The notes under the pieces are model-generated. The model worked only from the letters and a program-made list of their open reading frames with translations, did no database searches and was not told where the DNA came from. 64,000 bases of DNA from Sphingomonas aracearum (GTDB lineage: Bacteria; Pseudomonadota; Alphaproteobacteria; Sphingomonadales; Sphingomonadaceae). Location: assembly GCF_003345355.1 (NCBI RefSeq), contig NZ_QQNB01000001.1, positions 1,240,001 to 1,304,000 on the forward strand, in the 5' to 3' direction. The position numbers were made by a program, and so were the translations under genes. This document shows positions 26,362 to 33,992 of this stretch, piece by piece (the stretch's first letter is position 1; each line of letters starts with the position of its first letter).

Positions 26362-27162
26362 ATGCGCGCAAAGGCGTGGCTGTGTGCGGCACTGGCAGTA
26401 GCGGCGGTGCCCGCAATCGGTGCGGAGGCGCCCCCGCCGCTGCGCCTCTTCATCGCCAGCGACTCCACCGCGCAGGACTACAAGGCGGACAAATATCCGC
26501 AGTCCGGCTGGGGCACGATGCTGCGCTGTGCGCTGAAGCCCAACGTCACCGTGGAGAATCGCGCGATCGGCGGGCGCAGCACCAACAGCTTCATCCGCGA
26601 GGGCCGGCTGGACAAGATCGCCGCGGACCTGCGCGCCGGCGACACGCTGCTCATCCAGTTCGGCCATAACGACCAGAGCATCGACAAGCCCGAGCGCTAC
26701 ACCACGGTGGAGCAATACCTCGCCAATCTCCACCGCTTCCTCGACGTGGCGAAGAAGGCCGGTGCGCGCGCGGTGATCCTCACCCCGGTCGCCCGGCGCG
26801 ACTTCAAGGACGGCGTCGAGCAGCAGACCTACCCGCTCTACGCCAACGCCGCGCGGGCCGTCGCGCGGGAGACGAGAACGCCGCTGATCGATCTCGGCAA
26901 GCGTTCGGAAGCGATGGTGCAGGCGCTGGGCGAGGAAAGGGCTGCGGCCTATTACCTGCACTATGAAGGCGCGGCGGGCGCACCCGGCTTCCCGAACGGC
27001 GTGCACGACAACACGCATTTCAGCGAGCTGGGCGCGCGCCATGTGGCGGACCTGATCGCGGTCGATCTCAAGGCGCTGAAGCTGCCGGTTTCGAAATACG
27101 TCACCCCGCACGTTCCCGCCCTCACCCGCACCACGCCGGCCGGCGGGCCGACATGCGCCTGA
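26362..27162 (+). CDS. Rhamnogalacturonan acetylesterase (CE12, SGNH hydrolase)
   Basis: A 266-residue secreted esterase with a signal peptide at residues 1-20. SGNH blocks are ASDSTAQDY (catalytic Ser in block I, residues 32-40), IGGRSTNSF (block II), GHND (101-104) and the Asp/His pair in NGVHDNTHFSELGARHV. It fits the RhgT/YesT group, which removes acetyl groups from the galacturonate of rhamnogalacturonan I so that lyases can act. The ATG at 26362 follows GGGAGAGGG. First gene of a rightward unit that continues to the GH2 gene. Confidence 0.85.
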   Translation: MRAKAWLCAALAVAAVPAIGAEAPPPLRLFIASDSTAQDYKADKYPQSGWGTMLRCALKPNVTVENRAIGGRSTNSFIREGRLDKIAADLRAGDTLLIQFGHNDQSIDKPERYTTVEQYLANLHRFLDVAKKAGARAVILTPVARRDFKDGVEQQTYPLYANAARAVARETRTPLIDLGKRSEAMVQALGEERAAAYYLHYEGAAGAPGFPNGVHDNTHFSELGARHVADLIAVDLKALKLPVSKYVTPHVPALTRTTPAGGPTCA

Positions 27163-28364
27163 TCGCCGCGCTGGCGTTCACCCTCGCCATGGCTGCACCT
27201 GCGGAAGCACAGGTCCGCCGTTTCGTGCTTGCGGGCGTCGGCGCGGTGCCGACCAGCCGCGCCTATGCCGACGGGTTCGGCTGGGAGGCCGGCTCGACAC
27301 GATTGTTCTCCGTTGCGGCGGCGCCGGGCAATTACCGCGTCACCGTCACGCTGGGCGACCCGAAGCGCGCAACGGAGACGACCATCAAGGCCGAGTCCCG
27401 CCGGCTCATGCTGGATGCGGTGCGCGTGCCCGCCGGCAGGCGCGTCACGGCAAGCTTCATCGTCAACGTCCGCAATGCGGCCCTCACGCCGCCGCCGCTC
27501 AATGCGCCGGACGGCACGCGCGTGGCGCTGAAGCCGCGCGAGCAGGGCTCGTTCAGCTGGGACGACAAGCTGACGCTGGAGATCCTGGGCGACCAGCCCG
27601 GCGTCTCGGCGGTCACGATCAAGCCGGTGGCGGTGCCCACCGTCTTCCTGCTGGGCGATTCCACCGTCACCGATCAGGGCGCGGAGCCGGCGGCAAGCTG
27701 GGGGCAGATGTTCCCCGCCTTTTTCAAACCCGACGTGGCGATCGCCAACCATGCCGAGTCCGGAGAAACGCTGAAAAGCTTCCTCAGCGAGCTGCGCTTC
27801 GCCAAGGTGCTGGAATCGGTGAAGCCCGGCGACTGGGCGTTCATCCAGTTCGGCCACAACGACCAGAAGGCCAATTGGCCGCAGACCTATGCCGCGGCCG
27901 AGACGACCTATCGCGACTACCTGCGCACCTGGATCGCCGAGTTCCGCCGCCGCGGCGTGACCCCGGTGCTCGTCACCTCGCCCGATCGCCGCAACTGGAC
28001 GGGGGCGAGGATCCGCTCCACCCTCGCCGATTATGTCGCCGCGGTGAAGGCGGTGGGTGCGGAGACGAGCGTGCCGGTGATCGACCTCAACGCCGCCAGC
28101 ATCGCCTTTTACGAGGCGCTGGGGCCGATCCGCGCGCCGCTCGCCTTCAACGACGGCGGGAAGGATGCGACGCACCACGACAATTACGGCGCCTGGGTGC
28201 TCGCGCGCAGCGTGGCCAAGGGCATGGCGGCCGCCAGGCTGCCGCTGGCGCAGCACCTGAAGGCGGACCTGCCCGCCTTCGACCCTTCGCATCCGCCCGC
28301 GCCCGAAACCTTTCGTCTCGCGCCCAGCCTCGCGCACGATTCCACCCGACCGGACGGCAGCTGA
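27153..28364 (+). CDS. Second rhamnogalacturonan acetylesterase with N-terminal beta domain (CE12)
   Basis: A 403-residue secreted protein with a signal peptide ending AEAQ (residue 20). Residues 22-155 form a beta-rich domain (FSVAAAPGNYRVTVTLGD, SFIVNVRN) of the kind that precedes YesT-type esterases and may bind glycan. The SGNH catalytic part follows: GDST (168-171), ESGETLKSF, GHND (234-237) and DATHHDN near the end. It overlaps the preceding CE12 by ten bases. Two differing CE12 enzymes suggest attack on distinct acetyl positions or chain contexts. Confidence 0.85.
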   Translation: MRLIAALAFTLAMAAPAEAQVRRFVLAGVGAVPTSRAYADGFGWEAGSTRLFSVAAAPGNYRVTVTLGDPKRATETTIKAESRRLMLDAVRVPAGRRVTASFIVNVRNAALTPPPLNAPDGTRVALKPREQGSFSWDDKLTLEILGDQPGVSAVTIKPVAVPTVFLLGDSTVTDQGAEPAASWGQMFPAFFKPDVAIANHAESGETLKSFLSELRFAKVLESVKPGDWAFIQFGHNDQKANWPQTYAAAETTYRDYLRTWIAEFRRRGVTPVLVTSPDRRNWTGARIRSTLADYVAAVKAVGAETSVPVIDLNAASIAFYEALGPIRAPLAFNDGGKDATHHDNYGAWVLARSVAKGMAAARLPLAQHLKADLPAFDPSHPPAPETFRLAPSLAHDSTRPDGS

Positions 28365-28366
28365 CC

Positions 28367-29350
28367 ATGACCACGCGACGCACCTTTCTCACCGGTTCGC
28401 TCGCCGCCGCGCTGCCGCTGCCCGCGCTGGCGCAGCAGGACCCGGGCATCGGCGCGGGCGCGGGAGCCGCCGCCTCCGATCGCTTTCCGCTCTGGCCCAA
28501 GGCGCCGCCGGGCGCCGACCGCGCGAAGGTCTCCGACAAATGGGTCAAGCGCTCGCCCACCGGCGGGCCGGACGACATCGCCTGGCCGCATGTCGGCGTG
28601 CCGATGCTGAGCGTGCTGAAGCCCGCCCGGCCCAACGGCGCCGCGGTGCTGATCTGTCCGGGCGGCGGCTATGTGCGCGTTGCGGTCGGGCGCAATCCCG
28701 GCGGCATCTCGCGCTGGTTCGCGGACCGCGGCGTCACTGCGTTCGAGCTGCTCTACCGCCTGCCGCACGACCGCTGGCCGGCGGGCGCCGACGTCGCCCT
28801 GCAGGACGCGCAGCGCGCCATGCGGCTGATCCGCGCCGGCGCCGGCAAGCGCTGGAGCGTCGACCCCGCCCGCGTGGCGATCACCGGCTTCTCCGCCGGC
28901 GGCCATGTCGCCGCCCGCCTCGCGGCGCGCTCCACCCAGGTCGTCTACGCGCCCACCGACGCCGCCGACCGGCTTTCCGCGGCGCCCATCGTCGCCGGCC
29001 TGTTCTATCCGGTCATCACCATGTTCGACGACGGCGTTCATGCACAGTCGCGCCGCGAGCTGCTGGGGACGCATGCCGCCGATCCGGACTGGCAACGCCG
29101 TTATTCCGCGCAGGTCGATCTGCCCGCCGACATGCCGCCCACCTTTGTCGCCTGCAACGCCGACGACCCGGTGGTGCCGTTCAGGAACAGCGTGCTGATG
29201 GCGGAGGCGCTGCGTGCAGCCAGGGTGCCAGCGGAGCTTCACGTATTCGAGAAAGGCGGCCACGGACCGCCCAGGCGCACCAGCGGCGCAGCGGTGCCCT
29301 GGCAGCAGATGTTCACGGACTGGGCCGGCGATCACGGTTGGCCGGCCTGA
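28367..29350 (+). CDS. Tat-exported alpha/beta hydrolase, carbohydrate acetylesterase-like
   Basis: A 327-residue enzyme with a Tat leader (MTTRRTFLTGSLAAALPLPA). The catalytic frame is CPGGGY (98-103), GFSAGGH (nucleophile Ser176), NADDPVVP (acid) and KGGHGPP (His). This is the BD-FAE/acetyl-xylan-esterase-like group of small sugar-ester hydrolases. The gene at 58764 is a close relative sharing LSVLKPARPNGAA/LSMLKPARPNGAA, LLYRLP and DVxLQDAQRA blocks. It starts three bases after the CE12 stop. Substrate inferred from context: acetyl esters of pectin fragments. Confidence 0.8.
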   Translation: MTTRRTFLTGSLAAALPLPALAQQDPGIGAGAGAAASDRFPLWPKAPPGADRAKVSDKWVKRSPTGGPDDIAWPHVGVPMLSVLKPARPNGAAVLICPGGGYVRVAVGRNPGGISRWFADRGVTAFELLYRLPHDRWPAGADVALQDAQRAMRLIRAGAGKRWSVDPARVAITGFSAGGHVAARLAARSTQVVYAPTDAADRLSAAPIVAGLFYPVITMFDDGVHAQSRRELLGTHAADPDWQRRYSAQVDLPADMPPTFVACNADDPVVPFRNSVLMAEALRAARVPAELHVFEKGGHGPPRRTSGAAVPWQQMFTDWAGDHGWPA

Positions 29351-29367
29351 GAACAAAGGGAAAGAGG

Positions 29368-30669
29368 ATGTTGAAACTCGCCGCCGCGGCGCTGCTGCCG
29401 CTCAGCCTGATCGCCGCGCCCGCCGCCGCGCAGACCGCGGACATGAAGACCTGGGTCGATGCGAAGACCGGCCACAAGGTGGTGCGCGTGTCGGACGCGC
29501 CGGGCAATTACGCGCTCTACTTCAACTACAACGCCTATACGCCCAACGGCGACACGATGATCTTCTCCACCGCCCAGGGCATCCAGGCGATGGACATGAA
29601 GACGTGGAAGATCCGCCCCGTGCTCAGGCGGCGGGGTATCCGCCTGCTGTTCGCCGGCCACAAGACTCGCAGCGCCTATTTCGCACAAGGCGAACGCTCC
29701 GGGGGCACCGTTTCGATCTGGGCCGCCGACATCGACACGGGCCGCGTCCGCAAGATCGCCGACGTGCCCGCCGGCAGCCAGATCGACACGATCAACGCGG
29801 ACGAGACCTTGCTCGCCGGCCAGATCGCGCTGGAGCAGAGGGAGCTGCAACCCGGCACGCGCGGCCGCGATCCGAAGACCGACCAGGCCGCCTATGCCGC
29901 CAACGGCCCGGACGGCAGGCCGCTTCCCTATGCCGAGGCCAAGGAGGTGCGCCTCAACGAGCGGCTGGAAGCGAAAATTCCGATGGAGATCTTCACGGTG
30001 AACGTGAAGACCGGCGAGCGGCGCACGATCGTGAAATCCACCGACTGGCTGAACCACCTGCAGTTTTCGCCGGCCGATCCGACCTTGCTGATGTATTGCC
30101 ACGAAGGCCCCTGGCACAAGGTGGACCGGATCTGGACGGTGCGCACCGACGGCACGCAGAACACGAAGATCCATGCGCGCACCATGAACATGGAGATTGC
30201 CGGGCATGAATTCTGGTCCCCCGACGGCCGCACCATCTGGTACGATCTGCAAACCCCGCGCGGGCAGGATTTCTGGCTGGCCGGCTATGACGTGAACACG
30301 GGCAAGCGCCGCTGGTACCATCTCGAGCGCAACGAATGGTCGGTGCACTACAACGTGTCGGACGATGGCCGGCTGTTCTCCGGCGATGGCGGCGACCCGG
30401 AGATGGTCGCCCATGCGCCGGACGGCAAATACATGTACCTGTTCCGCCCGCACGACATTCCGGATGTCGCCGGCATCCATGCCGACAACGCCGAGGCGCT
30501 GATCGCGCCGGGCACCTTCGCGGCGGAGAAGCTCGTCGACATGGGCAAGCAGGACTACAAGCTGGAGCCGAACGGCCGCTTCTCGCCGGACGGCCGCTGG
30601 CTGTTCTTCCGCGCCAACATCGAAGGCGCGCCGGCGATCTACGCGGTCGCGACGGAGAAGGCGAAGTGA
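29368..30669 (+). CDS. Oligogalacturonate lyase family protein (PL22), exported
   Basis: A 433-residue seven-bladed propeller-type protein. PL22-like blocks are GNYALYFNYNAYTPNG, CHEGPWHKVDRIWTV, EIAGHEFWSPDGRTIWYD and NEWSVHYNVS, with His residues of the kind that bind Mn2+ in Ogl. PL22 splits short oligogalacturonides to unsaturated monomers. Unlike the classical cytosolic enzyme, this one starts with a clear signal peptide (LKLAAAALLPLSLIAAPAAAQ), so it should act in the periplasm. Next in the unit is GH2, after a REP pair. Confidence 0.82.
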   Translation: MLKLAAAALLPLSLIAAPAAAQTADMKTWVDAKTGHKVVRVSDAPGNYALYFNYNAYTPNGDTMIFSTAQGIQAMDMKTWKIRPVLRRRGIRLLFAGHKTRSAYFAQGERSGGTVSIWAADIDTGRVRKIADVPAGSQIDTINADETLLAGQIALEQRELQPGTRGRDPKTDQAAYAANGPDGRPLPYAEAKEVRLNERLEAKIPMEIFTVNVKTGERRTIVKSTDWLNHLQFSPADPTLLMYCHEGPWHKVDRIWTVRTDGTQNTKIHARTMNMEIAGHEFWSPDGRTIWYDLQTPRGQDFWLAGYDVNTGKRRWYHLERNEWSVHYNVSDDGRLFSGDGGDPEMVAHAPDGKYMYLFRPHDIPDVAGIHADNAEALIAPGTFAAEKLVDMGKQDYKLEPNGRFSPDGRWLFFRANIEGAPAIYAVATEKAK

Positions 30670-30687
30670 GCCTGCTCCCCACCCGTC

Positions 30688-30765
30688 ACCCCGGCCTCGT
30701 GCCGGGGTCCACTCCCCCGCAAGAGGGGCCCTTGCGGCGTCGTGGATGCCGGAACAGGCCCGGCA
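30688..30765. repeat. REP pair between PL22 and GH2 genes
   Basis: The first unit is ACCCCGGC-ctcgt-GCCGGGGT (30688-30708). The second is TGCCGG-N7-CCGGCA (30747-30765), followed by TGACC. The right arm of the second unit runs into the ATG of the GH2 gene. Confidence 0.7.
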
Positions 30766-33113
30766 TGACCATGACAGGGATCGCCGCCGCGCTCCTCGCC
30801 AGCACTCCCGCCCTCGCCCGCGAAACGGTGTCCTTCGACGCCGACTGGCGCTTCACCCGCGGCGACGTGGCAAAGGCGGAAACACAGGGCTTCGCCGACA
30901 CCGCCTGGACGCCGGTAAACCTCCCCCATGACTGGGCGATCGCCGGCCCGTTCGACGAGCACGCCCGCGCGACCGGTTCGGGCGCTTTCCTGCCGACGGG
31001 CGTCGCCTGGTACCGCAAGCATTTCACCGCGCCTACCTCCTGGGCCGGCAAACAGGTGATCGTCGAGTTCGACGGTGTGACCGAGCGCTCCGGCGTGTGG
31101 ATCAACGGCCACCATCTCGGCCACCGCCCCACCGGCTATCTGACGCTGCGCTACAATCTCACCCCGTTCCTGAAGGCCGGCGGGGACAACGTCATCGCGG
31201 TGCGCGCGGACACGTCCAGCCAGCCAGCCTCGCGCTGGTATGCCGGCAGCGGGATCAACCGCCACGTGCGCGTGATCGTCACCGACAACGTGCACATCGA
31301 ACGCGACAGCACAACCGTGCGCACCGGCGCGATCACCGCTGCCGCCGCGCAGGTAACCGTCACCACCGGCGTCCACAGCAAGGCCGCGGCTGCACAGGCC
31401 GCGAAGGTCGAGGTGACGCTGCTCGACCCTGCCGGCCGCGTCGCCGCACGCCAGATGAGCGCGCCGCTCGACGCGCTGTCCGAACGCCAGCTGCCCGCCA
31501 CCGTCCCGCTTTCCGTGTTGCACCCCCGCCGCTGGGACATCGGCGACCCTGCGCTGTACACCGCCCGCGTCCGCCTGCTCGACGCATCGGGCGCGGAGCT
31601 CGACAGCGAGGACGTGGCGTTCGGCATCCGTGAGGCGAAGTTCGTTCCCGCAACCGGCTTTTGGCTGAACGGCCGTAACATCAAGCTGAAAGGCGTCGCC
31701 ATCCACCAGGACGGCGGCGCGTTCGGCAATGCCGTGCCGCTCGCCTTTTACGAGCGGCGATTGCGCGGCCTCATGGCGCTGGGCGTCAACGCGATCCGCA
31801 CCGCGCACAATCCCTTCCCGCCGGAGTTCCTGGACCTGTGCGACCGGCTCGGCCTGCTCGTCATGGATGAGCCGTTCGACATGTGGACGGTGGCCAAGAA
31901 CCCTGAGGACTATCACCTGTTCTTCACCGACTGGTCGACCCGGGATGCAACGGAGTTCGTCCGCCGCGACCGCAATCATCCGTCCGTCGTCATCTGGTCG
32001 ATCGGCAACGAGATCCACGACACGCCCTATCCGCTGGTGGCGCAGGACATCATCAAGCGCCTGACGACCATCTTCCACAAGGAGGATCCCACCCGCCCGG
32101 TCACCATGGCGCTGTTCCGGCCCAACACCACGCACGATTACGAGAACGGCACCGCCGACCTGCTCGACGTGGTCGGCCAGAACTATCGCGAGAAGGAACT
32201 GGCCAAGGCGCATGCCGACAAGCCGACCCGCGCGATCATCGGCACGGAGAACAGCAAGAACCGGGAAAGCTGGCTCGTGTTGCGCGACGACCCGGCCTAT
32301 GCTGGCATGTTCCTGTGGACCGGCGCCGATTATCTCGGCGAGGCGGACCGGATCGGCTGGCCGGCGATCAGCAACCCGTCCGGCCTCGTCACCCGCACCG
32401 ATGCGGTGAAGCCGATCGGCTGGGAGCGCGCGAGCTGGTGGTCGGACAAGCCGGTGGTGAAGATCGCGCGCCGCGTGACAAAGGTGGTGGACACCAGCGA
32501 GCTGCCGACCATGGTCGGCGTGGCCATGCCGCAGCCCAAGGGGCCGGGCGTGCTCGCGGACTGGTCGCCGACCAACCGCGCGCCGCACGACGAGACCGTC
32601 GAGGTCTACAGCAACGCCCAGGAAGTGGAGTTGATCGCCAACGGCCGCTCGCTGGGCCGCAAAGCCCGCAACGCCGACGACAGTGCGCGGTCGTGGACGG
32701 TGCCGTTCGCGCCCGGCACCGTGCGCGCGATCGGCTATAACGGCAAGCGCGTGGTGGGCCGCGACCGGCTGGTCACCGCCGGCGCACCCGCAGCGCTGCG
32801 CCTCACCCCGCGCGGCACGCCCGGTGGCGGGTTCGACGATGTCGGCTTCGTCGAGGTGGAAGTGGTCGACGCCAAGGGCAATCCGGTGCCGGACGCGGCA
32901 ACGGCGCTCACCGTCACGGTGGAGAACGGCACCCTCGCGGCGTTCGACAATGGCAGCGTGACCGATCACACCGCCTTTGCCAGCCCCACCCGCCATGCCG
33001 AGGCGGGTCGCGCGCTGGTCATGGTCCGTGCAGGCGGCACCGGGCCGGTGACGGTGCGGGTCAGCGGCGAGCAGCTGCGGCCCGCCGCCGTGACGTTCAA
33101 GCGCCAGCGCTGA
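30765..33113 (+). CDS. Glycoside hydrolase family 2 (beta-galactosidase type), exported
   Basis: A 782-residue GH2 enzyme. It has a jelly-roll domain (DADWRFTRGDVAKAE, VNLPHDWAIAGPF, VWINGHHLGHRPTGY), an immunoglobulin-like domain, and a TIM barrel (KLKGVAIHQDGGAFGNAVP, NAIRTAHNPFPPEFLDLCDRLG). The acid/base is Glu416 in SIGNEIHDT and the nucleophile is Glu495 in IIGTENS. C-terminal beta domains follow. The likely role is removing beta-galactosyl, or possibly beta-glucuronosyl, residues from rhamnogalacturonan side chains. The signal region TGIAAALLASTPALA is short and lacks basic residues after the ATG at 30765, so the true start may be upstream in the REP. Confidence 0.82.
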   Translation: MTMTGIAAALLASTPALARETVSFDADWRFTRGDVAKAETQGFADTAWTPVNLPHDWAIAGPFDEHARATGSGAFLPTGVAWYRKHFTAPTSWAGKQVIVEFDGVTERSGVWINGHHLGHRPTGYLTLRYNLTPFLKAGGDNVIAVRADTSSQPASRWYAGSGINRHVRVIVTDNVHIERDSTTVRTGAITAAAAQVTVTTGVHSKAAAAQAAKVEVTLLDPAGRVAARQMSAPLDALSERQLPATVPLSVLHPRRWDIGDPALYTARVRLLDASGAELDSEDVAFGIREAKFVPATGFWLNGRNIKLKGVAIHQDGGAFGNAVPLAFYERRLRGLMALGVNAIRTAHNPFPPEFLDLCDRLGLLVMDEPFDMWTVAKNPEDYHLFFTDWSTRDATEFVRRDRNHPSVVIWSIGNEIHDTPYPLVAQDIIKRLTTIFHKEDPTRPVTMALFRPNTTHDYENGTADLLDVVGQNYREKELAKAHADKPTRAIIGTENSKNRESWLVLRDDPAYAGMFLWTGADYLGEADRIGWPAISNPSGLVTRTDAVKPIGWERASWWSDKPVVKIARRVTKVVDTSELPTMVGVAMPQPKGPGVLADWSPTNRAPHDETVEVYSNAQEVELIANGRSLGRKARNADDSARSWTVPFAPGTVRAIGYNGKRVVGRDRLVTAGAPAALRLTPRGTPGGGFDDVGFVEVEVVDAKGNPVPDAATALTVTVENGTLAAFDNGSVTDHTAFASPTRHAEAGRALVMVRAGGTGPVTVRVSGEQLRPAAVTFKRQR

Positions 33114-33116
33114 CGC

Positions 33117-33938
33117 TCACCGGCGCGGCGGCGGCGCGGCAGGGGGAGCGCCGCCCCGTTCCGGCGCGTCCACGAAGTCGATCCGCCGGTTCAGGCAGGC
33201 GAGCGCCGACGGCTTGTCGTCATATCCCTCACGCACGCACAGGCGCAGCATGGCACAGCCGATGCGATCGATGCGCGGGTCGCCGCTGGAGATGTCCGCA
33301 TGGCAGAAGCGCATGATCTTGCCGTCCGAGCTGTAATGCAACCGCATCCGGCGCAGCTTGCGCGCGACCACCACCACGTCCTCCGCCTCGCCCGCAACCG
33401 GCGGCGGAGGCGGTCGCCGGGCGACCTCGTAGTCATGGTCGTCCTCGGAACGGACAAGGGTGGGTCGCGGCGGTGGCGTCGTCACGGGGGCAGCCGGCAC
33501 AAGCCGAGGGGCCGGTGACGCGATGGGCGCCGGTTTCACAGGCACGGCCTGCCCTGCGCAGGCGCCGATCCGCCGCCCCGCGACCGGCGCCTGCCCCACC
33601 TCGATCTTCATGCGCGAACAGCCCGGTTGTGGCGGTCGGTCCTTGCCCGCGCCGAGCAGCGGGCGCACCGCATCGGGCAGCGCATCGTCGGCGACGCACA
33701 GCTTCGCCTCGCTGCCGGGACAGGTCGAAAAGGAGCGCGCGGCTGGCGGCGATATAGGCGTCACCACCACGCGGGTCGGACGGCGCTCGAGCGTCCACAG
33801 GCCGGGCTCGATGCGCGTCACCTCGCCGGAGACGACGATGTCCTCATCCTGCCGCGGCAGCTTGCCGGCCGGCACGTCCTGCGCGCCGATCCCGGCCAGC
33901 GCCAGCAGGCACGCCATCGCCTTTCCCGCCGACCGCAT
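33117..33938 (-). CDS. Proline-rich secreted protein of unknown function
   Basis: A 273-residue protein from an ATG at 33938 preceded by GGGAGGG. Residues 1-20 look like a signal peptide. Residues 25-105 (EDIVVSGEVTRIEPGLWTLERRPTRVVV, then several Cys) may form a small disulfide-bonded domain. A Pro-rich linker (about 130-190) follows, and then a C-terminal Cys-containing domain (MRFCHADISSGDPRIDRIGCAMLRLCVREG). I do not recognise the family. It is convergent with GH2 and upstream of nothing obvious, so it is probably a passenger in the locus and not a glycan enzyme. Confidence 0.65.
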   Translation of the reverse strand: MRSAGKAMACLLALAGIGAQDVPAGKLPRQDEDIVVSGEVTRIEPGLWTLERRPTRVVVTPISPPAARSFSTCPGSEAKLCVADDALPDAVRPLLGAGKDRPPQPGCSRMKIEVGQAPVAGRRIGACAGQAVPVKPAPIASPAPRLVPAAPVTTPPPRPTLVRSEDDHDYEVARRPPPPPVAGEAEDVVVVARKLRRMRLHYSSDGKIMRFCHADISSGDPRIDRIGCAMLRLCVREGYDDKPSALACLNRRIDFVDAPERGGAPPAAPPPRR

Positions 33939-33992
33939 CCACCCTCCCGCCAGGGCGCATCGTGGCGGGCGCGCCGCCACGATGCAAGCCGG

